In this document: positions 1-11,765 of the stretch, one piece after another
How positions within the stretch are numbered: the stretch's first letter is position 1
Layout of the letters: the number at the start of each line of letters is the position of its first letter
Source of the DNA: Rattus norvegicus
Taxonomy: Eukaryota > Chordata > Mammalia > Rodentia > Muridae
Length of the DNA: 64,000 bases
Reading direction: 5' to 3'
Assembly: GCF_036323735.1 (NCBI RefSeq)
Contig: NC_086033.1
Location: 5,042,968 to 5,106,967, forward strand
Notes under the pieces: generated by a model
What the model was told of the DNA's origin: nothing
Seen by the model: the letters and a program-made list of their open reading frames with translations, nothing else
The model's database searches: none
Made by a program: the position numbers and the translations under genes

Positions 1-1158
1 CAACATATAACTCCAGCCTGTTGCTGGCCTTGCAAACACAGCAGAACGGCAAGGAAGATGGTGAAAATCTCTTCAAGAGGAATGTAGACCTGCCTCACTC
101 GGGGTGGTTGGTTGTTGATGGACAAGTCGTCAAAAGGTTAAACGTGAGGCGTGTTCCAGGCCACATCTCAAGGTCTTTCAAATTCAGCCCAAGATTTGTA
201 CAGTTACAAGGACTGAGATGTGGGAGGTGGTGTCAATCTTTGCACCCTCAGTGCTCCTGGTGGACAGTTCTGTCTCTGAGAGCTGTAGTCCTGGTCTGTG
301 CCCTGGGGAAGCTTCTGCTGCAGTGTTCAGACCTAGGGGTGGAAAAGACCTGGTGAGGACCTGCCATGTCACTTATCCCATAGACAGCAGCACAATTCAG
401 CAGGACAATCCAGGATGATCTTTCATCTGATGTCATTCACTCATGCCCAAGAGAGAAGGGTAAGAGATCCCACAGGCCTGCATATTTTCACAGCTTTTAA
501 AAAAATGCTAAAAATTGAACTGTGAACAGCAGATAAATCCAATGGTACATATATATTATATTTTAATATCATGTAGCAATGCCTTAATGTCAGGTGAGGA
601 GAGATTTGAACAACCTAGAAAACAATAGGAAGGCCTTGGAAGCCTGGCCATCACTGAAATGAAGGCTATTATTATTCCTCAAGTGCAGGAATATGCCTGG
701 TGTCCACATGACAACCTCAATATCTGTAAAGACCCAGAGAAACAATATCTCAAGAAGTACATGCACACCGAAGTGATATTATACTTGGCAAGAATATGCT
801 GCATGGAAATCTTGCCAAGACTAAGCATTGAACTCTAAAGGAGATACTCATGCAGAAAATAAACTATACCACTCCTTTGTTTATGAGTATCGTAAAACTA
901 TTTGTGGGGAGACATAAAGGCACTGGGCTCAGATAATACAAGAGAGCTCAGACTGGGGGGATCGGTACACAAGAGCCAGAATCTCTATGGATCACATACA
1001 CTTCATGGACGGAATTTCTTTTAAAATGGACAAGAATAATATTCTGAGCTGCTCCTAGCTGACAGATGCTGAGAACTATGGAGAAAGTCACACACCCAAT
1101 AAGACAGTTTATAAGTACAGGGAATCTACTTGGGTCCTCTCATCCTGTGCTTTCAAAC

Positions 1159-1272
1159 CATCTCAGTGACACCGAAATGATGCTGCATCGTCTCAGACAA
1201 GGCTTTTTGCTCAGTGACCAGTTTTTGCTGATTCAGGGGGTCCTGCAGACTTTCCTCCATGCTCTCCTCATC
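1159..1272 (-). other. Candidate exon 5 of gene 1, copy A
   Basis: Read on the minus strand from 1272, the segment is open for 38 codons, with motifs SMEESLQDPLNQQKLVTEQ and SETMQHHF typical of Takusan-family coiled-coil exons. A CAG acceptor precedes it, but its polypyrimidine tract is weak. The 3' limit is uncertain: possible GT donors occur after 1173 and after 1159. The frame delivered by exon 4 is different and hits TGA at 1233-1235. The copy-B equivalent is 38239-38352, where Ser of the first SME is Lys. Confidence 0.5.
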
Positions 1273-2764
1273 CTGGTCATTAGAAGATTATATTGTCCAT
1301 GGAGCCATACATGTATACAGACACAGACAGACAGACACCCAGACATACACACTTTTGAACTCACCCAAATATATTTTTTTCACACATACAAGCAGAGTAT
1401 TTTGCAGAATGTGGTTAGTTTCCCAGTTAATGGTAATAGAAGAGATCACCCAGTCTACTATTGTGGCATAAGAAAAAAAAAAAAACCTGGAATGGGGTAA
1501 GTACACAGTGAGCATAGCCTAAAGACAGCTCAGCCAATAATGTGTATTCCCCTGAAATTCAGAAATTAGGAATGTGACATCTAGGCCTGTTAGCCAAGCC
1601 TGCTTAGCAAGGTCACAAGGCTGTGCACAGGAGGCTGATTTCAGGAAACAGAGCACTGGGGGTGTTGGGGGGGGCGTGTGAGCCTCTTCAGTCCTCTGCT
1701 CACTGTTTCCCAGTGCATGCAAAGTGAGCTGCATTTTTCAATATGAGGTCCCTTTACCATACAGTACCTGACAGGGGAAACAAACTACCAGCACAAACAG
1801 CTAGGAAATCTCCATAACCACAATCCAAGGTAAAACTTGTACTGGGATGCTATCAGATATAATTCGAGTAAGAGAAGGCTAATTCAAAGCCAAATGCTGG
1901 CAGGTATAATCAAACTCAGCCACAGTCCATGGAAGGGCTGGACAACATTGTACCTTTTCACTTTCTGACTGATGGACATCTGGATAATTTTGCTTCATGG
2001 CTGCTCTGAGGTGAACCACTAAACACTAATGTGCCACAGTTTCTCTGCTGACACCTACTTCTTGTTCTGGAATCACTGTGTCAAAAGGTTGAACTTTCAC
2101 AAGAGTTGTACATGGCTTCTCACAGGGCTACCCATTTGACACCTCCAGCAATGTCTGAGGGTCATCACTTTTCTAAACCCTCCTTACAGATGATTTTCAC
2201 TCAGATCAAATGATTTTGAATAACAATGGTTAAGAGTGCCACAACACAACACAGGGTGAGTGCTTTGGACTATTTTGAGCCTAAGTTTCTGTCTGAGGCA
2301 AAGATGTGATTCCACCTCAGCATAACTCCTGGACATCTTCTGCCTGCAGATTCAACTCTAAGCAAATTAATCTTTCAAATAACAAATTCCAGGCCAAACT
2401 CCAAAGCCAAGGTATATTCAACCAAGTTTAGGCCAATCTGGAAAGAGACTGGTGGCAGGAAATGATTAACATAACCAGGATGTTGAGAAGACACAACAAG
2501 CCACATGACCTTCCAGTGTTACTGTACACCGAGAGCAAAGAAGGCAGAAGAGCCCTCAGTCATCAGTTTCGACACTCAGGTACATGGATTTCACACAGCA
2601 GCCTGTCCTCACATCCCTGTACCCTATTCCTGAGTTTTTCTCCAAGTAATGTCAATGTTGATGAATAGTTTTCCCAGTGTAAATAGTTTGAATAGTGATC
2701 AAGACCCCATTAAGAACAGTTTAAAATATAATTGGAAAGATTATGTTTTCTCTTCTCTCTCTCT

Positions 2765-2767
<3 letters not shown>

Positions 2768-2804
<37 letters not shown>
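2768..2804. repeat. (GT)n microsatellite, copy A
   Basis: Pure GT dinucleotide run of about 18 units in gene 1 intron 4. Copy B has a comparable run at 39851-39889 with a short interruption after it. Confidence 0.95.
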
Positions 2805-2807
<3 letters not shown>

Positions 2808-3104
2808 CTTTTACATGTTTCTAAATATGCACATATAGACTTATACAATATATATAAATACATGTATATGTGTCTGTGTTCAGAAACTTGATGAGTTCAC
2901 ACACACACATGCGAAAAAACACACATATACACACACTTCTATATATAAGACCCCCATATCACAAATAATTAAAACAAACAACTTCCAAAGTACAATATGC
3001 ATCATAGCCATAAAAATGATCACACATATATGTGCCCACAGACACAAACACACAAAAAAACACCCCCCCCAAACACACAGAGTCAGAGAGAGATGGAGAG
3101 GGGA

Positions 3105-3107
<3 letters not shown>

Positions 3108-3157
<50 letters not shown>
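3108..3157. repeat. (GA)n microsatellite, copy A
   Basis: GA run of about 25 units in gene 1 intron 4. It is longer in copy B (40187-40261). Confidence 0.95.
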
Positions 3158-3159
<2 letters not shown>

Positions 3160-5346
3160 AGAAATCATAAGTGAGAAGCAGAAAAGAATGGGGAGGCCAT
3201 TATGCTGGAAGAACAGTTGTTGAATACAGATGAGGCAAAGGAAATGTGTCAAGTGAGAGCGTAGACACTGCTATCCATCCCTTATAGAGTAAACCTGTGT
3301 AGGGAATGCACTTCTTGGGCACACTAGGTTGAGAGAGTTGGAGAAAAATTTCCCTCTAATCCATACATATATCACACAAACCCTCACCGTGAGAGAAGTC
3401 TTTCCTACATCCCTGTTCATCCAGTCAGCTCCAGGACATAAGCCACAGGAAAGAACACTAAAACACTGACATAGAACAGGACGGACAAACTGCTTCTCAA
3501 GCTCTGTCACTAGAAACCACGATTTGGACAGGCAGAAGGGACCATTTTCAATGTACGGGGAAAAGGAGAGAAAGTCCACAAGCCCCATCATAATTGACAA
3601 TGAGAGCCATTCTTTTGGCAATTGAACTGAACTCTAATCAGTTCTGTGCACTACAAAGACGGCTACCTCATGGCATCCCTCTAGCATAATGGCATGTAAG
3701 TGTGCAGTGTGTGATCAACAGATCCCCCTTAAGGAAATGCATTTTCTAGTTGAGCAGGAGGATTTGGTTGTCAATCCTCCAGTTTCTTGCATGAAGCTAA
3801 CATCACAGAAAGGTTAGTAAATGGTCAAAGAAATGAACAACTGGATGAGACCTAGGAGAGTGTCTGGATAAGGTGGAGAAGGTTAAACTGGTTTGACTTG
3901 GTTTATGCTTAGATATCAGGAAAACCTGCCCTTGATGCGTCATTCATCCTACCTGAGGCTGCTTGTTACGCGGATTTTCATACTGGCTTCCCCACAGATC
4001 CTTGTTGTTTCCTTAATGGACTCTTCCAGTGCAATCTGTTCCCATAGAAGCTCCCTGTTCTCATGCCGTGCTCTCTGGGCATTGTTCTTCAGCTCAAAAA
4101 ACTCAGTTAGGAGGGGGCAGAAGCTGCGGCTGAGACACAAAGTAAAAATGTTTAATCCCAGCCAGTCTCCAACTTCCTCCCACGTCTCCAAGTCCATTAC
4201 TCCCTCTAGGGTCCTGATCCAAAGAGAGCCCCAGATTATAGTCCAAGTCCACAGTAGCCATGGAGCATGACCTAGAGACAGGTCAAATGGAGAAAAGAGC
4301 CACATTCCAGAAGACTCAGGGCACTTCTCAAAAACCTGACATCATTGATTCAAGTTTTTCCCAGAAGAGGACTTAATCCCTATGTGTGCTTATTTGTCTA
4401 TTTTATTAGAATGTCGCTTGGAGGCCAATCTTTCTGTGTCCTGTGTGTCCTACAGCCTTCCTTAGAGACAGGCTTCCTGGTATGTTTCAAACACTATAAA
4501 GCCTGATCCTCACTTTACTTCACAGATAAGAATGGGCTGACACATGCTGTGCCTAGTGCTGGGTCCCAACCTTGTAAGTTACTCACCAGTACCAGTCATT
4601 TTCCAGTGTGAGGTGTGTACATTTGACCAAAGCTCTATTGACCTGCTCGCTCATTTTCTTCATGTCGGTCATCACTTCCTCATGCTGCATCGTGAGCATC
4701 TCAGACTCAAAGTTGTTCCTGTGGTAGGGCATGGTCCAAAGATGAAATAACATTATGAATGAAGGATTCAAGAATTACATGAATTCAGACTGAATCCTGA
4801 ACTACCCCAGCCTAGGAATGCCACACACTTGCTCCTTGGTACTGGATCTATTTGGTATTTACTAAGTTTATTATTATGGACACTGGGACAGCAGTCCCAG
4901 CAAACAAAAGGAGGGAGCTGATTTGCTTGAGCTCCCTGAGGGGGTTTGAAGGAATTGACAAGCTTGCGAAGAACATTCGAGGACCCTGTGCCACAATCCA
5001 GGCTCCAACTTAAACCCATGAAGACTATTCTCCTGTTCTTAGGTAACAATTCTCCATCATAGAATCTATTGCTACATGAAAACCCAAAGGAACATGAACA
5101 GTATTTACAGGGAAAAGAATTTATAACACACACCAGGAGATTCCCATGTGCGTCCACCTGAGCAGATGTGAAATGTTGTACTGCTCACAGTGAGGCTCTC
5201 ACCCTCATCATTATCATGCCATGAAAATTGACACAGGATAATTCTCAGTCCCAATCAGAACATAGAATAACATAGAATACCCAGATCTTAAGTGATACAC
5301 ACAAACGCACTCACACATGGAGACACACACACACACACAAACTCAC

Positions 5347-5352
<6 letters not shown>

Positions 5353-5392
<40 letters not shown>
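5353..5392. repeat. (CT)n microsatellite, copy A
   Basis: CT run of about 20 units in gene 1 intron 2. The copy-B counterpart at 42444-42472 is shorter. Confidence 0.95.
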
Positions 5393-5393
<1 letters not shown>

Positions 5394-6983
5394 ATACAAT
5401 TAGAATGCCAAATAAATACAAGGATGTGGCATTATCTCCAAATACAATGAATAAAATCAGAGAAAACCAATGATCCCCTGTTGTCAGTCCAGTCACACAC
5501 TGTGAGGCACCAAGTGGGGTTAGGCCCCTCCAGCTCTTCACAGGACCTATTGAACCCAAAGCACCTCCACGTCAATTACAACAATGATTGCTCATAATCA
5601 GAGCACCTAGAAATTCCCACAAGCCAACACCTGTCCAGGCTCCTTAAATCACACAATGAGAGCTCACACACTACTACCCTCATTCCCAGACTGTGATTCA
5701 GGCCACAGGCTATGATTTACGTTTGTAGGAATTAAAATAGCCTGTGCCACCATCCCATTCCCATCTGGACTTCACATTCTCATCCAATCAGGAAAGTGAT
5801 TTTGACCATGAGGACACCCTGGAGTTGTAGCCTACTGTGATGTGAGGAAATGTGGAATTAACAGAACTTGCATTGTGACTACCTGTCATTTAAATTCTTT
5901 CCCGGGTAATCCGCCAGGATTCTCCTGAGTTCATCTCTCTCCTTTTGCATCTTGTGGAGAGCAATTTTGAGGTTCTCCAGACGCTTCATTCTCTCCTCCT
6001 CAACAGGTGTCATGGAGGGTTGGGACGATGCCTTCTGATCAGACTCTGTAGGTAGATAAACACCAGTGAACAGGCATATATGTGGACACAGTGTCAAGGA
6101 AAACTATGCTTAGTCTAAAACAGAAGTCTGAGGATGAACAGTTCTACAGATACAGTGAATCCCTGACAGAGCAAGAAAGCTATCTTTAAGCTGAACTCAG
6201 CTAGGTCCCTGTTCCCACCATCATAGCCATAGGATGACATATGCCATCATAGATATAGACCACACCTCCTAAAGCCATTCCTCTGGCACTGAAATTCTAA
6301 AGCTGGCCTAAACAAGAAGAATTGGAGGACCTTCTCAGCTAATGTCTGATGTGAGGCAGGTAAGTCCTTGAGTTCAAACTGCTTAACATCTTGAATCCCT
6401 AATCATGTGTGTTAAGGACAAAATAACTGAGACCTTGATAATGACCAGGAGAGTATCCCTCTTGGCATCAATTACCCACGTAATCTACAGGACACTGCTG
6501 AGAATGAAGTGTTTCAACAGCCGATCCTGGGAGAGACACTTTGTTATTCTTACAGGGGCTCATCCTGGTATTCTTTGACACCGCCCATGACAGTAAAGAG
6601 ATCCAAGGAAAGCCCCTTGACATATAACAGTCTTGGTTCTCTGTCAAACTAATGATCAGAAATTGTTGAGTCTGGGTCAGCCATTTAGGAAGACTGGGGC
6701 TCTAAATCATACGTCCTACTCCTGGAAGGACCACCTCAAGCCAACCTCCTCCAGGAAGCTCCCCTTGCCCTGCCCAGTACTCACTTGACCTCCTCAAGGA
6801 TCTTTCCATTCGTCTTGTTCTCCAACGTGATGGAAGGCTGGCCTCCCTCTGCCTTGGTCTGGTGCCTGCATGGATATGATTGTCCCTCCGAAAGAGACAG
6901 GATCCTGGAGAACATGCCTCCTCGAAAATCCATTAGAAACTGAAGGGAAATCGCTGAGGCAGTTGGTGTCACCACAACACTGC

Positions 6984-7055
6984 TGACATCACAGAACATT
7001 CTAGTGTCTCCTGGATACAAGAGAATTTCCAGGGAAGATACTACCGGCGATGTCA
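6984..7055 (-). promoter_or_regulatory. Gene 1 copy A proximal promoter, decayed distal CRE
   Basis: The proximal TGACATCA is kept at 6984-6991. The distal site at 7048-7055 reads CGATGTCA, one further mismatch from a CRE than copy B. It belongs to the frameshifted copy. Confidence 0.35.
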
Positions 7056-7654
7056 CTGGGAAATGCCATAGCTTACTTGCTAACTACCTCCACCCAGACT
7101 GACCAGTTTCTGCAGTGGCTTTTCCAGAGACTCACTTTTGAGCCAGGAACACCCATTCGCTCACTCTCCTTCCAGAGCTTCAGAGTTCTCACTGCTTCAT
7201 TACAACTCAGTTGCTGAGGAGAGGGAGAGTTGTATCAGGCCTTGAAATGGATAGAACATCTTTGTTAACAGCAAAAGACCTAAAGACCATTAATGATGGA
7301 TATTCTTCTTCCTGAAATGTATAAATCCAGGGTCCATGCATGTGACATATAATCCAATTCCCACAATTTTTACTGTTCTCCAGAGGCCAATATTTTTTTC
7401 CTACACCTTTAAATGTATGCAAGTTGGAGAATGTTGTTTCATGGAGTGTGCCTTGGGATGAGGAATGGTTTCAATATATTCACCCATGTTTTTCCTGAAA
7501 TCTTGGCCTTACCATCCCATTTTGTGCAATGGAAACTCCCTTTTCCTGGCAAAAAAGCTTCTCAGGTATAGAGCAAACATCAAATTGTAATCTTTCTGTC
7601 CATTCTTAAAAATTAAAATCCCCAAAAGTGAGGGAACTGAGACCCAAGCGAGAG

Positions 7655-7800
7655 CCATGGAGGGGCAGAATGCAGAGGTGCTGCTGGCCAAGGAAGAGCA
7701 GGAGGAAGCAGAGAAGCTGTAGCACATCATGGTGCACAGGGAGCTACAACTGTAGTTGGACCTGGACAACCAGCTGGCTTCACTCAGAGGACCTACAGGG
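7655..7800 (+). pseudogene. Unidentified pseudogene-like fragment (copy A)
   Basis: The plus strand reads EVLLAKEEQEEAEKL, a stop, then HIMVHRELQL, a stop, and LDLDNQLAS, which looks like a helical protein with stop codons. Copy B (44747-44880) has the same fragment with more changes. It lies upstream of gene 1. The parent is not recognised. Confidence 0.3.
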
Positions 7801-7803
7801 TGC

Positions 7804-7925
7804 TTAACTATCATTTATAACTCGGTATCTGGTGCCCTCCTCTGGCCACCGAGGGAACTGCATTCAGAGGAACCACAGACAAAAGTCATACAAAGAACAA
7901 TTCACCAAAATAAATAAAAATAAAT
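7804..7925 (+). mobile_element. SINE 3' fragment, copy A
   Basis: B3/B4-like end (GGTGCCCTCCTCTGGCC block, A-rich tail with AAATAAATAAAAATAAATAC). The copy-B equivalent is 44895-45012. Confidence 0.4.
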
Positions 7926-9160
7926 ACATTTTTCTTTCAAAAAGACATACAAATGTATGGGCAAGTCAAACAAAACCCAAGGAAACACAAGAAATGAAAT
8001 ATTTCACAACAACCCAAGAGTGCAAGAAACAGCATAAAAACAATCTCTTAAATCTATAATCATTCTATATGTATTTCTTGAAATAGCAGTTGCAGTAAGC
8101 AACCGGGCTGTAATGCTCTTATAAGTTCCATAGCCCCATCATCCCTTGTCACAGTCTCCACCTGTTTGACTTTTTCTTAAGCACAAATATGTGTGAGTTA
8201 GAATCCCGAGTCTGTCTGGGATCAGACTGTAAACTGTAGTCAATGTAACACTGGCAATCATTAGCCACAATCTTTAAGTTTCCCTCCTAACCCCAGAGCA
8301 CAGCCATAACTTTGGAAAGCAAAGCGTACCCTCCACCAAACTATCTATCCTCCAAAATCCAGTCTCTCCAAAACACCAAGTCCATTCCTCATGCTATAAA
8401 GTATGGCGGCCAAGCCTTGCATATGAAGGAACGATGGTGCAGGCTCTAATACCTCACCAAAGAGACATTGCCCTAAATTCTTTTATTAGTCCAGTTTCCA
8501 TGATAAGAAATATATTAAAATATTATCCCAATCTAGACCTGTTTCCCTGGGTTGGCTCATGCCACGTGTTGTCTAGAATGACTCCTTTTTTAAGCCAACT
8601 TTCTATTACCAATGTTACAAATTTTCAACCATAACCAATAACTTAAAAGCCAATCACCTATAGCCAAGACATGTAAAGCGTATTATACATTTAAAACAAA
8701 AAAAATGAAGTGAGTACACATATCTTTAGTATTTAGATCAAACACCATTCTTACTTTTTTAGCTGTCATTTTAAAAGAAGCACCTAGTTACCTGTTGATT
8801 CCAATAATCACAGTCACAGATTTCTCTAAGAGAATCAGACATCAGCTCCCTTACCATAGAAGCTTTGAAGCTGCTGGCACCTTTAAGATCAGCTAGTGTA
8901 GACATTTAGCCAGCCCCCTGGGGAGCTTCCCCAGTGGACAGACCTAGGCTCCTAGCTACATTCCTCTTTTGAGGCCGGATCCAGTCAGAGACACACATGA
9001 CAGTTAACACCAGAGATAACCAGTTATCTAGGATGCAGGGCTCCAAAGGTCAATTGAAACTGTTTTTGTTTATTTGTTCCTTTCTTGAAAGGACTTAAAA
9101 CTAAATCAAGGTGGGAATCAACCAGCATTTAAAGTTTTCACCATTTTTTCTTTTAAACAT
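7926..9160. other. No recognisable gene (copy A)
   Basis: A/T-rich sequence upstream of gene 1 with no long credible frame and no repeat I can name. The copy-B equivalent (45255-46375) is the same apart from small indels. Confidence 0.5.
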
Positions 9161-9818
9161 GAAACATAAAACATTCAAGCAACGAGAAGCAAAACCCAGA
9201 CATAAATTGACATCCATGGACAGCTTGGTACACCAAGGACAGACAATAGACATAGAGGGAAGGAGCTAGATGGTGTCCCACTAAAAGGACCCAGATACCC
9301 TACTTGAAGGACCCAGAACCAGAAATAAACACTTCTCCAATAGGAACCAGCAAGGCGGCAGGATGTCCCTAGGAGAGCTCTTAAAAAGCTTAATCTCATT
9401 TTCCTTCTTTTGCCAAAGCATCTGTGGAGCGTCTGGGAGGAATGCTTTTCTCAAAGCATTTTCTCTCTTATCTAGGGTGTAAACTGTCTCTAATCAGGGT
9501 CCAAAGACTAAAAGCATCTATGAGAATTGACTTTGCTTCTCTAGATTGTAGCATAACTCTAAAAGAACACACACAAAGAAACATTTTACCATTATTACCT
9601 TGTCCCTTTTTACAAGGTTTACTCACCAGTACCCCAAATCTTTATTTTTCTTTGCATGTGCTTTCAATTCCCACGGTGCTTCTGTATCCTGTTCACTGGG
9701 ACCTTTCCTGGCCCATTTTCCCCAATGTGTCCCTCCTTCACTGGCCGGCTTCCTGGGACCATCTCGTCAGGTTGTCCTCTCTTTCCCGATCTTCGTGGGA
9801 CCTCCATTTGATGATGCC

Positions 9819-10232
9819 TGTGTCATCAGGACACTGAGAACCAGGCATAGGCCTATAAGAGTTAAGAAGAAACACACACTGGGGTCATTCGTGTTAAAAG
9901 AATGCTGTCCGGGCTTTACTGAGATCTTCTTATATACCAGAGGCAAAAGCCGTGGAAAAACAATAAAGCAGGTGAAAATTCCCAACCAGGAAAATAGGAA
10001 AACAGGAGAAATCTGCATTGTGACAAGTCCTGGCCCCAACACAGGGGCGTAAACAACTTCTTAACAACAATAAGCTGAAAGGCTCAGCAAGAGGAATGGG
10101 TGCCATGGAAGGTCCTGGCCCCAAATCAGGGGCTGAGAGCAGCTGCCAAAGGTGTAAACAACTTCTGGCCATAGTAGGCTGAAAGGCACAGCGAGGGGGA
10201 AGGGAAACACTCCAAGGTAGGGCCCAACAGGC
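9819..10232 (-). mobile_element. Retroviral LTR-like element, copy A
   Basis: Read on the minus strand from 10232 the sequence starts TGTTGGG, contains a TATATAAG box near 9930, an AGTAAA-type polyadenylation motif downstream, and ends near ACACA at about 9819. This is followed by leader-like sequence beginning TGGAGGTCCCA. The arrangement is that of an LTR plus primer-site region of an endogenous retrovirus. The copy-B equivalent is about 47018-47440. Confidence 0.45.
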
Positions 10233-10319
10233 TAATATAAAAATATATTTGAAAAATGAAAACACTATATATCAAGAAAAATAATTAAAATGTGCTACAT
10301 ATCTAAGCATAACATTCAT

Positions 10320-10930
10320 AATAGAAGAAACTCAAATGACTGGGAAATTCATAAGAAATATCCATCATTCTTGTACATCACAAAATGCAAATTAAAATTA
10401 CTCTGAATCACTTTTCACACTTGTAAGTATGACTAAGGTTAATAACACGTGTGACAACTCAAGTTGACTGGGTTATGGAGCAAGGGGAACATTCATATTC
10501 TCCTGGTGGAAAGGCAAACTTCTACAACAACTTCTGAAATCAGTACGATGGTTCTTCAGGAAGGTGAAAATTGTTATACCTTAAGATACAACTCCAGGTC
10601 TCATGTCCAGATGTTGATTCATCCTAGAATAGAGACCTTTGCTCAAACATGTTCAGTGAGCTCGTTTATAATACTTAGAATTTGGAAATATTTAAGTTGT
10701 CCCTTAACGGATGAATGCATAAAGAAAACGTGGTGCATTTACAGATTGCATTGCTGCTTAACAATTACAAAAGGCAAAAGGAAGCATGCACTATGCAGGA
10801 CAATGAATGGATCTAGTAAAAGTCATTCAGGATGAGGTAATCCAGGCTGAAAAAGACAAATGGGATACATATTCACTTAAATGTGGATGTTAGCTGTTAA
10901 TTCTTCAATCTGTGTAACTGTATGATCAGT
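10320..10930 (+). mobile_element. Old L1 3' fragment, copy A
   Basis: Plus-strand sequence resembles the end of rodent L1 ORF2 and the start of the 3'UTR: the 'AGATACAACTCCAG', 'GAATTTGGAAAT' and 'ATGAATGGATCTAG' blocks appear in order, with frames broken. The copy-B equivalent is about 47535-48165. Confidence 0.6.
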
Positions 10931-11329
10931 TTAGTGTGAGGGTCTAGGGACGTGGGCCAGACTGTCCTCATTTAGGGAAGTACAAGTTCACTCATGGATT
11001 GCTGAGGGACACTGTCAGGGATAGGAATGTGAAATGTGAAGAGACAGGGAGAGGGCAGCAATGGAGGGAACATAGAGAGGGACAGCTAAAATGAGGCACT
11101 GTATCGAAGCCTAAGAGAGTAGAAACCCTAACTGCTTTTTAAATTGTTTTATAAAGGTAACTAATGATTTATTATAGGTTCAGGGAGAGAAGTTAAAATG
11201 TTGCTTGGGTTCATCTATGCGAAATTTCAATAATAAGTAAGTCACAACAGTTATGGATTTTGACTTTCAATGAACCTGTTACACATAATGAACATCTGGT
11301 CCTTATGGAGACATCTGTTACCATCTATT

Positions 11330-11765
11330 ATACACTAGTCATTTTATTTGTTTACATTTCAAATGTCATCCCCAACATTGATCTCTCCACTTTGAACCCC
11401 CATACCCTCCCAATCCTCTTTGTTTCTAAGCAGGCACTCCTCCATCTACCCACCCACTTCCACTTCACCCCTCTAGCATCCCCCTTCTCTGGGACATCAA
11501 GTTTCTACAGGGCCAGTTGCCTCCCTTCCCAGAGATGTCAGATGAGCCAGTTGTTGCTACACATGCTCTACACTATATGTATCAGGAGCCATGGCCAGGA
11601 CCATATATCCTCTTTAGTTGGTAGTTTAGTCCCGAGGAACTCTGAAGGCTCCAGTTAATTGATATTGTTGTTCTTCATATTGGGTTCCAATCCCCTTCAT
11701 ATCCTTCAGGCTTTCCCCTAACTGTTTCATTGTGGTCCCCAGGCTTAGTCCAATGGTTGGCTGTG
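11330..11765 (-). mobile_element. L1 3'UTR fragment, copy A
   Basis: Antisense rodent L1 3' end: reverse-complement blocks for 'ACATTTGAAATGTAAA', the ORF2-end/3'UTR text, and 'CAGCCAACCATTGGAC' occur in order. It lies tail to tail with the plus-strand fragment at 10320-10930. The copy-B equivalent is about 48550-48985. Confidence 0.65.

Larger units (their letters stand above)
184..6915 (-). pseudogene. Takusan/DLG5-like gene 1, copy A, frameshifted in exon 1
   Basis: Minus-strand gene of the Takusan (DLG5 N-terminal-derived) family. Exons with visible splice sites are: E1 coding 6785-6915, E2 5883-6045, E3 4587-4718, E4 3953-4129, a candidate E5 starting at 1272, and a candidate terminal exon 184-332. 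E2 encodes the Takusan core with the motif KERDELRRILADYPGKNLND. E3 and E4 encode charged, helix-prone sequence (motifs KKMSEQVNRAL and HENRELLWEQIALEES). Introns begin GT and end AG, and the exon junction phases agree for E2-E3-E4. Relative to copy B, E1 lacks two bases at about position 6899 (131 versus 133 nt). Translation from the first ATG therefore leaves the family frame and stops at the start of E2. An internal in-frame ATG late in E1 could still yield an N-terminally short protein. Known family members are cytoplasmic, synaptic or testis proteins; no function is proved for this copy. Confidence 0.75.

Noticed and set aside
21..356. 111-codon plus-strand open frame at the left edge (92 codons at 37160-37438 in copy B)
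   Set aside because: It lies antisense to the candidate terminal exon of gene 1, which has a good acceptor; no family motif on the plus strand.
3271..3621. 116-codon minus-strand open frame in gene 1 intron 4, also open in copy B (40375-40725)
   Set aside because: Differences between the copies are clustered and mostly change amino acids, there is no recognisable motif, and shared openness is expected from the recent duplication.
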